Positions 36,156 through 45,698 of a stretch of DNA of 64,000 bases are shown here, piece after piece. Source of the stretch: an uncultured Saprospiraceae bacterium (GTDB lineage Bacteria > Bacteroidota > Bacteroidia > Chitinophagales > Saprospiraceae); the NCBI GenBank assembly GCA_937980645.1, contig CALJPQ010000014.1, forward strand, positions 27,643-91,642, read 5' to 3'. The stretch's first letter is position 1. Each line of letters starts with the position of its first letter. A program made the translations under genes and the position numbers. The notes under the pieces were generated by a model. The model worked only from the letters and a program-made list of their open reading frames with translations. It had not been told where the DNA came from and made no database searches.

Positions 36156-38680
36156 TTACGGATTTTTATAGAAAAAACATCCTTGCCATACCTGACGACT
36201 CGACGCCACGCGGAGACAATACATCCCGTCAGCAAGGCCGCTCAGCGCTATTTCTCCAGAGGTACCTGTCCTGGTGGTTTGCCGAACGACCTCTCCTATG
36301 ACATTCACCATAAACACCTGAAAGGCATCCTCGTTCACTTCGGCTGTCTCCGGCCATTGAAAATAGACGCGGTCAGAGGCCGGGTTGGGCCACAACGTCA
36401 GTGCATGTGTTGCGCCTGCCGTGTTGTTGACCACCTGAATGGGCAATAGATGCTCCTCGCCGCTGCGGTCTATTTGCCGGAGGCGATAGTAGAGGCGCTT
36501 GCTATGTGGCAAGTCGGCATCCAAGTAATAATAGGTGTACGGCTCTGAGGCATAGCCACGCCCGTCCACCCAGCCAATGGGAGCAAATGCAACGGCTCCA
36601 TCTGCGCTCCGCTCGATGCGGAAGCCTGCGTTGTTGTGCTCTGTAGCTGTCGTCCAGCGCAGCTGCACGCCTGTGGGCATGCGCTGAGCGGTGAAAGCCG
36701 TGAGCTCTACAGGCAGCGGGGCCGTAAGCGTAAAATTGTTGTTGGAGACGTCGTAGAAAATGTTGCCTATGCCGCGTATCAGGATGCGCGCCTGAGTGGT
36801 GGGCGGTGCATTGAGCATGACGTTTTCTGAGCCGTCGTTAGGTGTGCTGGCCACCAGCGTGGTGAAGGTATTGCCGCCATCGGTGGAGATGAGGATTTCG
36901 ACATTAGCGCAGCTGATGGGCGATGCTGTGGTGTTGGCTACGTTCCACGTGATGGTTTGCATCGAGTTGCTGGGGTAGCTTTCGCCGCCGTTGGGCGAGG
37001 TTACCAGGAATGGGCCGGCGCCGCTGATAGTGCTTACCGTCATGTTGCTTTCTGAGGTGCAGCCACCTAAAGGGTTATTGTCGCGCACAGTCAGGCGGAA
37101 ACTCATCGAACGAGCCACTGAGGGCAACACCTTTCATGTGGGCGTCGTATTGGCCAACACAGCAGAGAAGTTAGGGAGGTATCGGCTGCCGTCGCCCACA
37201 GGCTGCAGGGAACGGAAAACCGGCCCGGAGGTGTTGGTGGGCTGCGGCGGCATGGGCTGCGGCGGAGCAGTATAAGCGTTCATCTGCTCCCAGCAATAGG
37301 TCAGCGGGTCGTTGTTGGGGTCAGTGGCCGAACCGCTCAGCACTAACGGCGTAGAGCGTGGCACGGAATAGCTAGACAATGCTGCCACCACAGGAGCCGA
37401 GTTGCCTGTAGCTACCAGTGTTGCGCAGGCGTTGCCGTCGCTATTGCTGGTAACGAAACCACCGATTTGCTGCAGGCTGCGCGCATGGAAGTAATCGTCG
37501 CTGTTATTCTGAACATTCGGTGCACAAATACCTGCATAGCCCATGATGGTGGAGGCACTACCCGGTTCCATAGCAGAGGCATTGGAGCGGTTGCAGTTGT
37601 TGTACTGCGTATGCTGGGCGCCGTACTGGTGGCCCATTTCATGGGCCACATAGTCAATGTCGAAAGGACCGCCCACCGGGTCGGGTAAGCCTGTAACGCC
37701 TTTGGCCTTATTGGCAGCATCGCAGGGACTATTGAGCACCGCCACACCACCGCCGCCAGTGCTGAATACATGCCCAATGTCGTAGTTGGCTGCACCGATG
37801 ATGCTATCGCAGGTAGCCTGATTTTGTTTTGGTTGAGCATGGTGCTACCGCTATTGTTGGTGTAAGGGTCACTGGCCGGGTCCGTGAAAATGATAGCCGT
37901 ATCGTTGGGGATAAGGACCATGCGCAGGCCGCAATCGCGCTCGAAGACACCGTTGACGCGGGTCATGGTGGTTACCATAGCGGCTAAGGCGGGCGCTTTG
38001 TTCGAGCCGTAGGCACCGTGGTAATTGGCGTATTCGCCCGTACAGGCCAATGCTAAGCGATACTCGCGTCGGTTGCCACAATCGCCAGCGCGCGACTGAA
38101 TGCCGGAGGGTAATTCGATGGCCACAGCCTCTTCGGCCACGTGGCATTCCCAGCGAAAGCCGTCTTTCTTGACAAAATCCTTCCGGAAATAGCATAGGTA
38201 GTCGTGCGTATTGCCGCGCGCGAAAGGGTCAATAAATACAGTGCTACCGCCAGGATTAAAAATCATGGCATGAAAACCCGCCGGCGTTACATCGAAGCGA
38301 GCCGTAAGCCCTTTGCGCGACACGCTTTTGCCCGCAAAGGAGCGAATATCAGGGAAAGCAGCCCCCAAATCCGGGTGCATGACTGGCGCCTCCCACACTT
38401 CAAAGCGCACCAGCTCACCATTGGCTAACGGCATATTCAGCAAAAGCCCTGGCGCGCCATCCACGTAGTCTTGCTCAGAAGGTGCGGCTCGCAAGTAGGT
38501 CTGCATTTGTACGAAGTCGAGCCGATAGAGCCGATAGACTTTAGGCACAATCAGGCGGTTTGCTGGCTCGAACGCGATTTGCTCCTCCCGAATGGGCAAC
38601 CAGGCGGGTTGAGCGAACAGCGATAGGCTCGCGCTTAGCGTAATAGCCGTCATCCATAGACAGGAAGGCCAGTATTTCAT
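36156..38680 (-). pseudogene. Metzincin (reprolysin-like) zinc metalloprotease with T9SS sorting domain, broken by one frameshift and one in-frame TGA
   Basis: Three pieces read as one protein. The 5' piece starts at ATG 38680 with a signal peptide (MTAITLSASLSLFAQ) and is continuous until NSGSTMLNQN, where the frame shifts in an A-rich run (37821-37830). The middle piece continues with GAANYDIGHVFSTGGGG and the metzincin zinc site HEMGHQYGAQH (about 37611-37646). It stops at TGA 37134-37136, and the same frame continues with KVLPSVARSMSFRLTVRDNN. Relatives in Bacteroidota have Trp at that site, as I recall, so TGG to TGA is likely. Ig-like and type A sorting domains (LWPNPASDRVYFQW) follow intact. 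Otherwise no decay, so sequencing error or a very recent pseudogene are both possible. Confidence 0.82.
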
Positions 38681-38780
38681 AAGCAGGAAGATGATTTTCA
38701 AAGAAGAAAACCACAAAAATAGACCATCTTTACCGCCTTGCCGGCATCGTTCAGATGCCTTGCATCTTATCTATAGCCAT

Positions 38781-39449
38781 ATGTGCGGACGTTATTCCTT
38801 TGTGCCTACGGCGCGGCAACTCGAAACGCAACTTCGAGGTATTTCCTTACCTGCCGATGTTTCTTTCTCCTACCATATTGCGCCGACCGAGCGCGCGTGG
38901 GTCATCGCCTCGGATGCCCCTCATACCCTGCAGGCCATGCGCTGGGGGTTAGTGCCGGCCTGGGCCGAGGCTTTTCGCCCGTCGGGACGCACCATTAACG
39001 CCCGCGCCGAGACTGTCTGGGAAAAGCCTGCCTTTCGCGATGCCGTCCGCCGCCGGCGTTGCTTAGTACCCGCCGATAGCTTCTACGAATGGCGGATCCA
39101 GGCCGATGGGCGGCGCCTCCCTTACCGCATCCTGCCCGCCGATGGCTCGCTGCTATTTATGGCCGGCATTTGGGAAGAATGGCACGGGAGGGAAGGCGCA
39201 CATCGTTCCTTTGCGATCCTCACCGTGCCGGCCAGTGCCGACCTGCACAGCCTGCACGACCGCATGCCCGCACTCCTGCTCAGCGAGGCAGAATGTCAGG
39301 CGTGGCTTTCCAACTATCTGCCGCCCCAAAACCTGCAGCGCTTGCTGAAGACAGCGCCTGCGGGCTGGCTTACCCATTACCGCGTCTCCGAGCGCCTCAA
39401 CAAGCCCGGCTTCGACGACGCGAGCCTGCACGAACCCGCGCCCGATTAG
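38781..39449 (+). CDS. yedK: SRAP-domain protein, abasic-site DNA crosslinker (YedK/HMCES)
   Basis: 222 residues. The mature enzyme exposes Cys2 (MCGRYSF), which forms a covalent bond with abasic sites in single-stranded DNA. The other active-site residues are present: Asn in INARAET, Glu in DSFYEW, and His in LHDRMP. It protects apurinic sites in ssDNA during replication. ATG 38781 is certain because Cys2 must follow the initiator Met; a longer frame from 38691 is not coding. Divergent from the broken protease and overlapping the next convergent gene by 4 bp. Confidence 0.96.
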   Translation: MCGRYSFVPTARQLETQLRGISLPADVSFSYHIAPTERAWVIASDAPHTLQAMRWGLVPAWAEAFRPSGRTINARAETVWEKPAFRDAVRRRRCLVPADSFYEWRIQADGRRLPYRILPADGSLLFMAGIWEEWHGREGAHRSFAILTVPASADLHSLHDRMPALLLSEAECQAWLSNYLPPQNLQRLLKTAPAGWLTHYRVSERLNKPGFDDASLHEPAPD

Positions 39450-39757
39450 CAGACGGCGGCGTGGCAATACACGTTCCAGGCAACCACGTCGTTGGCCGGC
39501 ACCTTTTCGCGCAGGTAGCGCACCAGTATGGCCAGCGTGCTGGCGTTGGGGTTCACGTGCGCCGATGGCTCGCCCAGCGCGGCCCTGGCGTAGTTTGAGA
39601 GCGTTTTGTAACTCAATACCTGGCCTGTGGCCTCTTCAATAAGCCAGCTCAAGGCCTGGGCTTTGCCGTAAGTTAATGGGGAAAGAGGCTCACCGAATGC
39701 TTTCAAATGGACTTCGCTCAGAAGTTGCCGAAAGGAAGAAAACTCATTCGTTTTCAT
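39446..39757 (-). CDS. Small hypothetical protein, 103 residues, helical
   Basis: I do not recognise a named family. The soluble helical protein begins MKTNEFSSFRQLLSEVHLKAFGEPL. Its centre (KAQALSWLIEEATGQVLSYKTLSNYARAAL) has the look of a helix-turn-helix segment, and I have the impression of similar short domains in other Saprospiria-type proteins, but cannot confirm it. ATG 39757 is chosen because an open frame to 39844 has a Ser/Arg/Lys-rich, non-conserved-looking extension. It overlaps yedK tail-to-tail by 4 bp and lies downstream of folA by 170 bp. A DNA-binding role is speculation. Confidence 0.55.
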   Translation of the reverse strand: MKTNEFSSFRQLLSEVHLKAFGEPLSPLTYGKAQALSWLIEEATGQVLSYKTLSNYARAALGEPSAHVNPNASTLAILVRYLREKVPANDVVAWNVYCHAAVC

Positions 39758-39927
39758 TGTCTTTGCCTTGCGATTTTGGGTGGATGATGACCGAGAGGGT
39801 TGTGTGTGTGAAAGGGAATGTCGCAGGCCCTTGTTTCGAGTCAACGCTATGGCCCTCCACGCCGCCCGAAAACGCGGCTAAATGCCTTCTGTATCCTGGA
39901 AGCGCGCGCAAACGACCGAAGAAAGCC

Positions 39928-40434
39928 TTAGGGCTCTTCTCCCTCAATGCGCTCCAACAGGCGAAACGTATAGCGGTAGCGGTTCTTCTCATCTGGCTCA
40001 TGTGCTTCGCGCCAGACCTCGCGCCATTCGGCCGGGTTGATTTCGGGAAAAAAAACATCACCTTCGGGTTCAATATCCACCTCCGTCAGGTACAGGCGGT
40101 CCCACAAGTCCATGCTTTCGCGGTAGATGTCGCCGCCGCCAATGATGAAGGCTTCCGTTTCTCCTGTATCAAACGCTATGCCCAGCGCTTCCTCGATAGA
40201 ATGCGCCACCAGCACACCATCGGCCGCGAAAAACGGGTCGCGCGTAATGACAATGTTGGTACGCCTGGGTAGCGGGCGGCCAATGCTCCGGAAACTATTG
40301 CGTCCCATAAGCACGCAATGCCCCAGCGTCGTGCGCTTGAAGTAGGCCAGGTCGGCAGGCAAATACCAGGGAATTTCATTGTTGTAACCAATGACACCGT
40401 TGCGGGCCACGGCAGCGATAGCGGAGACAAGCAT
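39928..40434 (-). CDS. folA: Dihydrofolate reductase
   Basis: 168 residues. Reduces dihydrofolate to tetrahydrofolate with NADPH in the cytoplasm. Family signatures: N-terminal VSAIAAVARNGVIGYNNEIPWYLPADLAYFKR with the Met20-loop-like NNEIPW, VLMGRNSFRSIGRPLP for NADPH binding, and FIIGGGDIYRES. The acidic residue that binds the pteridine is Asp28 in PADLAYFK. thyA, its usual partner, is not adjacent. It starts 20 bp downstream of the terminator of the large adhesin gene on the same strand. Confidence 0.97.
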   Translation of the reverse strand: MLVSAIAAVARNGVIGYNNEIPWYLPADLAYFKRTTLGHCVLMGRNSFRSIGRPLPRRTNIVITRDPFFAADGVLVAHSIEEALGIAFDTGETEAFIIGGGDIYRESMDLWDRLYLTEVDIEPEGDVFFPEINPAEWREVWREAHEPDEKNRYRYTFRLLERIEGEEP

Positions 40435-40454
40435 ACAGACGATATTTTAAGCGT

Positions 40455-40497
40455 AAAAAAACGCCGCTTTCCTCACAACCATGGAGGAAAGCGGCGT
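40455..40497 (-). terminator. Rho-independent terminator of the 1576-residue adhesin
   Basis: A perfect 14-bp stem (ACGCCGCTTTCCTC and complement) with a 9-nt loop, followed on the minus strand by six or more T residues, 27 bp after the stop codon. Confidence 0.92.
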
Positions 40498-40523
40498 ACA
40501 TGGGCAAAACCTCTGCGGACGGC

Positions 40524-43500
40524 TCAATACCTTTTACTTACGACAATCTTACGCGCCAGCGTCTGGTCATGCACGCGCAGCAAAAGGGTATAGAGGCCGT
40601 CGGCCAGGTCAGACAGGTCGAGGGAGAACCGATGCGGTGCCTCAATGGCCTGCTGAATGACCAATCGGCCCGTCAGGTCGAAGACCGTCAGGTACACATC
40701 GGTATTCAGTGGCTCGGGGAACAGCACAGTCAGCATGCCCGAGGTTGGGTTGGGCATGATGAGCAAGCCATTGGCCCATTCGGGCTGAGCTTTGGTGCTG
40801 GAGAGGCTGTCCACTACAAAAGGCCCTGCCGTGGTGGTGCAGCCTAGTTCGTCGGTAACGATAACGGTGTAAGCGCCGCTGTTCACACTGTCTAAGTTCT
40901 GCGTGGTGGCCGGGAAGGGCTGGCCGTTGCGGAACCACTCAAAGGTGTAGGGCGAAAGGCTGCCGCTGACGTTGATGCGCACACCGCCCAGACCCAGGCC
41001 GCCTTTGTCGGGCAAGATGGTGTCCAGCGTTACGACCAGTGGTGTCAGCACGGTAACTTCAAAGGTGCAGCTGCCTACGTTGCCGCCGGCATCGGTGTAG
41101 CTGTAAGTTATGGGCGTAGTGCCAACGGGGAATGTGGCGCCGCTGGGCAAGCCCTCCACCAGGTCAAACGAGCCGCCAATGCCCAGGCAGTTATCTACCG
41201 CCACAGGTGCCGGATACTGCACCACGTTGTCGCCAAAGCAGCGAATAATACTGTTGGGGCAGGTGAGTTTGGGTGGCAATGTGTCGCGCACTGTTACGGT
41301 AATGGTGTCCGTAGTGGTATTGCCGACCTCATCGGTGGCAGTAACGATTAGCGGCTGCTGGCCTACATGTGCACAGTTGAAGGCTTTTGGCTCAAAGACT
41401 ATTTCCTTAACCAAGCAGTTGTCGGAGATGGACAGGCCGGGCAGGTTTTGCAGGTTGAGCGTAACGCTGCCCGATGGGCCGAGGAAGACCTCCACGTTAT
41501 CGGCTTCGATGGAAGGCGGTTCATTGTCGGTTACGACGATGGTAGCCTGCGTGGTGATAGTGCAGCCGTTGGCGTCCGTGGCCGTTACTGTGTACGTGCC
41601 TGGCGTCAGTCCGGCGATTTCAGGGCCAGTCTGGTTATTACTCCATTTATAGGAAATAGTACCCGTACCACCGCTGGCATTCACGCTTGCGCTGCCTTCA
41701 GGGCGTCCCAGACATTCGGTGTTGACGACAGAGACCAGTTCGATGGTCAGGGCAGGTGGCTCGGTGATGGTTACTTCGGCGACGGCATCGCAGCCTTTGC
41801 TGTCCACAACGGTAACCGTGTAGGTGCCAGCAGCGAGGCCGGGCTCAGTTGGCCCGTTACCGCCCGAGCTCCACTGATAGGTGAAGGGCGGCGTTCCGCC
41901 CGTAATGATCACTGAAGCACTGCCGGTAGAGCCGCCATTGCACAGCACGGGATTGGCCAGCGTATTGGTCGTAATCGCACATGCTGGCGGTTGCACTTCT
42001 ACGGTTTGCACGGCTGTGCAGCCATTGGCGTCTGCTACGGTTACGGTGTACAGCCCAGCAGCAAGCCCTGTGATGGTCTGAGTGGAGTCGCCGTTGCTCC
42101 AGGCATAAGAGTAAGGAGGGGTACCGCCAGTTGGATTAGCCGTGGCTGTTCCATCAGAAGTGTTGATGCCGCTGGTACCGGTGGTGCTGGCATTGACTAC
42201 AACGGCTGTAGGCTCTGTGATGGTAAACGAAAGTACCTCGGGACAATTGGCACCGTCCACGACTTCTACGGTATAGGTGCCTGGAGCAAGGTTGGCTACG
42301 GAAGGTGAGGTCTCACCATTGCTCCACGTGTACGTGAATGGGCTAACGCCCTGCACGATAATTACCTCTGCCGAGCCGTCGTTGGCACCTTTGCAGCTGG
42401 CATTTTGGGCATTTACTTCTACGTCAATGGTGCAGTCATAGGCGCTTACGCTGGCTACGCCCACGGCGGTGCAACCGTTGGCATCCGTGACGGTAACGGT
42501 GTAAGTCCCGGGCAACAGGTTTTCGATGACCGCTGTGGAGTCCCCCGTGCTCCAGGTATACGAGTATGCGGGCGTACCACCGGCAGGCGTAACAGAGGCG
42601 GTACCGTCGGCGGCGCCGTTGGCTGTTTGCGGCGTACTGCTGGTAGTTAGCGTCAGCAGTGGCGGCTGCGTTACCGTTACGCTGACCGTAGAGGAGCACC
42701 CCTCACCGTCGGTAACGGTTACCGTGTAGGTGCCGGCAGCAAGGCCTGAAATAGCGGGCGTGTTAGCATTGTTTGACCACAGGAATGTATAAGCCCCATC
42801 ACCACCGGTAGGGGAAGCAGAGGTAGCGCCGTTTTGCTGACCAAAACAGGTTACCGGCGTTACGTTTTCTATGCTGATAGAGACCGGCTGGCGCTGGATG
42901 ACGGTAACGGTAGCGCTGGCCGTACAGCTGTTGCTTTCATCGGTGATGACTAAGGTGTAAGTGCCCGGAGTATTCACCTCAAAGGTCGGTATGTTGCCCG
43001 TATTAAACTCGATGCCGTCGGGCCGCCGCCACAGGTGCGTACGCCCCGAAGTGGGTATGTTGCTGGAGGCAATGAGGTTGATGCTGGCGTTTTTGCAGTT
43101 GAGATTACCCGATGCGGTTACACCCGCCTGAGGTGGGACGGTGTCAATGGTTACGACAGCTGAGGCGGTGCTGGTGCAGCCGTTGGGGGTGGTTACGGTG
43201 AGGAGATAACTGCCCGGTGTGTTTACCATCGGGTTGGGCAAATTCGACGTGAAGCCGCCCGGGCCGCTCCAGGCAAATGATGGGTTGCTGGCCGGCGAGG
43301 TACCGTTGAGCGTAACCTGCTCGATAACACAGTTTAGGGTGCCGCCTTCAGCGGAAGCCCCTGGCCGTAAGGTGTCGGCTTGCACTATGGCAATGGCGGA
43401 GTTGGTACAGCCGGTGTTGCCATCGCGCACCAGTATGGTGTAAGTACCCGGTGTGTTGACGGTTGGACTTTGCTGGTTAGAGGAAAAGCCATTCGGCCCA

Positions 43501-45254
43501 CTCCATTCAAAGGTTGGGTTTTGAGCATTGGTGCTGGCCGTAATGGTTGTTATTGGTACCGCACATGAAATAGTGCCACCTGATGCAGTGGCCGTGGGCG
43601 GCGTCGTCAGGGCTTTGACGATAACATCATCGGTCTGGGTACAGCCGTTAATTTCGTTCGTTACCCGCAACCGATAGCGCCCGGCGGCATTCACTACAGG
43701 GGTCAATGTCGTACTGCCCGATACGATGTTCCCGCCTTCTAACGCGAGCCACAGATAAGAATACTGAGGCCCCACCGGGCCAACGCCTTGCAATTGAATG
43801 ACCGGCTCCTCACACGTGATGACACGGTCAGGGCCGCCATTAGCATTTGGTATAGCCAAATTGACAGGCACGGTTACCTCCGCCGTATCGGAGCAAATGA
43901 TGCCACCACTGACGTTGTTGACGATGAAATAAAATGGCCCTGCCGTTTCTACATTCACCGTTTTTGAGGTGCTGATGGTATTACCCAGATTGTCTAACCA
44001 TTTGTAAAAGACCGAGTTGCCGCTAGTAGTCAGGCTATCGGCGCGCAGTGTTACGATGGGGCGGCGGCAGTTGATGGTGTCGGGCTTTTGAATGCCGGCG
44101 CGAGCGCGCACCTTGAGGATGGAGAAGATGACCACACTGTCGCAGCCGTCTTCTGCCGTCATAAACTCCTGATAGCTGCCGGAGTCGCAATACGGAAAGC
44201 CGTTAACTTCAAGGCATTCGTCGTTGCACAGGCGCGTCAGGGGCAGCACGCGCTGTTTGCGCGGTTTTGCGATAATGCGCTGCCGTACGGTGCTATCGCA
44301 GCCCAGATAGGAGGTGTAGGGTGGCGATGAGGTTAGAATGTAGGTGCCAGGAGTAGAGATAGCTGTGAAGGGCTCCTCATCCCAAAAGAAGGGCAGTTCT
44401 TCAAAGCATATCTCTCGGTCGGGTAGTTGGGTGATAGGGAGAGGTTGGTTGCTTACGAAGATACACGTGCTTTTTGGTGTATCGCAAGCACTGTTTGCCG
44501 TTACACATATAGCTCCTCCCTGATTGGCGAATTCTACTTGAATGGTGGAGGGAACGTTAGAATAGGCGGGTAGCGTCAGCACGTTGCTGTTGGTGCCGTT
44601 AATTTTGCTATTGGGTGGCGTTGTCCAGGTATAAGAGATAGCACCTGACACCGGAGGTAAAGTATAGGTAGTGGTGGCATTTGGGCATACTTGCTTCAAG
44701 CCCTGAATGCTATCAATAGGCCCCAAAGGCACCTTAGTCGAACCTAATGCCAATCTTATTTCAAACCGGCAGTTGGCGTCGTTGATGCCATCTACCACTA
44801 AATAGTACACATGGCCAATGGTCAGACCGGTAGCCACTACAAGTGGGTTGAGTGGATCCACCGGCCCACAGGTAAGTGCTACATTAGGGATCTCACAGCC
44901 CGAAGTAATGGCCGCCTCAATGTCCGAGCCGGATATGCATCCCAGATTTCGAATCCAGAAAGCTACCGTCTCGGAACCGGCTATAAAGCCATACCAACGT
45001 GGCCGTTCTAAAACCATGGGTGGGTTTCCCTGAAAGCAAACCGTAAACGCCGGTGGCTGCTGCGAGGGCGGTACCTGTATGGGAAGGTTAGCGATATCGG
45101 ATATGCTATCAAAGTTGCACAGCACACAAGCCGACTGGCAGTTGATAGCTCCGCCAGGGAAGGGTGTTGGACAGGGAAACGGCCCGGAAACAGGCTGTTG
45201 GGCCTTGATCCATGAACTCAGCAGGACAAGGAGGATAAGCGGAAAAAAACGCAT
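40524..45254 (-). CDS. Giant T9SS surface protein with PKD/Ig-like, SprB and HYR-like domains
   Basis: 1576 residues. Signal peptide (FFPLILLVLLSSWIKAQ); N-terminal cysteine-rich domain (about 30-175; HVYYLVVDGINDANCRFEI), homologous in layout to two neighbours; a PKD-like domain; two GCDS-type units (LGCDSTVRQR and DGCDSVVIFS); about four to five Ig/PKD-like repeats with NTPGTYT; about six SprB repeats (TYTVTVTDANGC); two HYR-like modules (DNEPPSIEADNVEVF, DTLPPKLTCPNS); and a type A T9SS sorting domain (LIMPNPTSGMLTVLF). Likely an adhesin or surface-matrix protein. Strong terminator downstream. It is divergent from the other giant protein across a 444-bp region. Confidence 0.92.
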   Translation of the reverse strand: MRFFPLILLVLLSSWIKAQQPVSGPFPCPTPFPGGAINCQSACVLCNFDSISDIANLPIQVPPSQQPPAFTVCFQGNPPMVLERPRWYGFIAGSETVAFWIRNLGCISGSDIEAAITSGCEIPNVALTCGPVDPLNPLVVATGLTIGHVYYLVVDGINDANCRFEIRLALGSTKVPLGPIDSIQGLKQVCPNATTTYTLPPVSGAISYTWTTPPNSKINGTNSNVLTLPAYSNVPSTIQVEFANQGGAICVTANSACDTPKSTCIFVSNQPLPITQLPDREICFEELPFFWDEEPFTAISTPGTYILTSSPPYTSYLGCDSTVRQRIIAKPRKQRVLPLTRLCNDECLEVNGFPYCDSGSYQEFMTAEDGCDSVVIFSILKVRARAGIQKPDTINCRRPIVTLRADSLTTSGNSVFYKWLDNLGNTISTSKTVNVETAGPFYFIVNNVSGGIICSDTAEVTVPVNLAIPNANGGPDRVITCEEPVIQLQGVGPVGPQYSYLWLALEGGNIVSGSTTLTPVVNAAGRYRLRVTNEINGCTQTDDVIVKALTTPPTATASGGTISCAVPITTITASTNAQNPTFEWSGPNGFSSNQQSPTVNTPGTYTILVRDGNTGCTNSAIAIVQADTLRPGASAEGGTLNCVIEQVTLNGTSPASNPSFAWSGPGGFTSNLPNPMVNTPGSYLLTVTTPNGCTSTASAVVTIDTVPPQAGVTASGNLNCKNASINLIASSNIPTSGRTHLWRRPDGIEFNTGNIPTFEVNTPGTYTLVITDESNSCTASATVTVIQRQPVSISIENVTPVTCFGQQNGATSASPTGGDGAYTFLWSNNANTPAISGLAAGTYTVTVTDGEGCSSTVSVTVTQPPLLTLTTSSTPQTANGAADGTASVTPAGGTPAYSYTWSTGDSTAVIENLLPGTYTVTVTDANGCTAVGVASVSAYDCTIDVEVNAQNASCKGANDGSAEVIIVQGVSPFTYTWSNGETSPSVANLAPGTYTVEVVDGANCPEVLSFTITEPTAVVVNASTTGTSGINTSDGTATANPTGGTPPYSYAWSNGDSTQTITGLAAGLYTVTVADANGCTAVQTVEVQPPACAITTNTLANPVLCNGGSTGSASVIITGGTPPFTYQWSSGGNGPTEPGLAAGTYTVTVVDSKGCDAVAEVTITEPPALTIELVSVVNTECLGRPEGSASVNASGGTGTISYKWSNNQTGPEIAGLTPGTYTVTATDANGCTITTQATIVVTDNEPPSIEADNVEVFLGPSGSVTLNLQNLPGLSISDNCLVKEIVFEPKAFNCAHVGQQPLIVTATDEVGNTTTDTITVTVRDTLPPKLTCPNSIIRCFGDNVVQYPAPVAVDNCLGIGGSFDLVEGLPSGATFPVGTTPITYSYTDAGGNVGSCTFEVTVLTPLVVTLDTILPDKGGLGLGGVRINVSGSLSPYTFEWFRNGQPFPATTQNLDSVNSGAYTVIVTDELGCTTTAGPFVVDSLSSTKAQPEWANGLLIMPNPTSGMLTVLFPEPLNTDVYLTVFDLTGRLVIQQAIEAPHRFSLDLSDLADGLYTLLLRVHDQTLARKIVVSKRY
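41540..42895 (-). repeat. SprB-type repeats in the 1576-residue adhesin
   Basis: About six units of 65-75 codons with conserved YxWSNG and AGTYTVTVTDANGC cores. The Val-Thr-rich parts are very alike at DNA level. Confidence 0.8.
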
Positions 45255-45698
45255 AACTCGGTACGTTTAGAGATGAGAATTGACATCAGGATTACATAGA
45301 TACAGCCGCAATGGCAAAAGCGTCATATCGCACCGCTCAAATTTAGGGCAAAACCAAACACACCCTCCCCTTCTTTTTGGACATTCGCCTTTTTGGCGAC
45401 AATTTTAACAGGCAACCTACAGGGCTTAAGGTCTGAGATTTAAGGCGATACGCATTTAAAAGGATGTTCAGCAAATGGTGCGCCAAAAGACTCTCCCAAA
45501 AATGCCTTTAACCTTCAAAAAATGCCCCGACGATACCACCGCGAAGGGGCATCGAGCGGCGAACGCGGGATTCATCGTCTCTGGGTGGCGCCGATCCGTT
45601 TTTGGACAGGAGGGTTGGAAATCCAAAATCAGCCCTACTTTTACGCACTCAATCTATTTAAGGCTAACTTATTGCTCAAACTACTCTACACACCTGCT
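45255..45698 (+). other. Divergent control region between two giant adhesin genes
   Basis: 444 bp. The leftward -7 candidate is minus-strand TAAATTTG (45338-45345), about 84 nt before ATG 45254. The rightward promoter is at 45615-45643. A homopolymer-rich AT stretch lies at 45340-45460. A long rightward frame opens at 45522 but starts upstream of the rightward promoter, so it is not considered coding there. No other gene seen. Confidence 0.5.
45615..45643 (+). promoter_or_regulatory. Promoter of the 1721-residue adhesin
   Basis: TTG at 45615-45617 and TACTTTTA at 45636-45643, separated by 18 nt; the -7 element has one mismatch to TAnnTTTG. ATG 45699 is 55 nt downstream. Confidence 0.5.

Noticed and set aside
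37134..37136. Reassignment of TGA to Trp or selenocysteine
   Set aside because: TGA is a normal stop for many intact genes here, no SECIS-like element was recognised, and a frameshift in the same gene favours decay or error.
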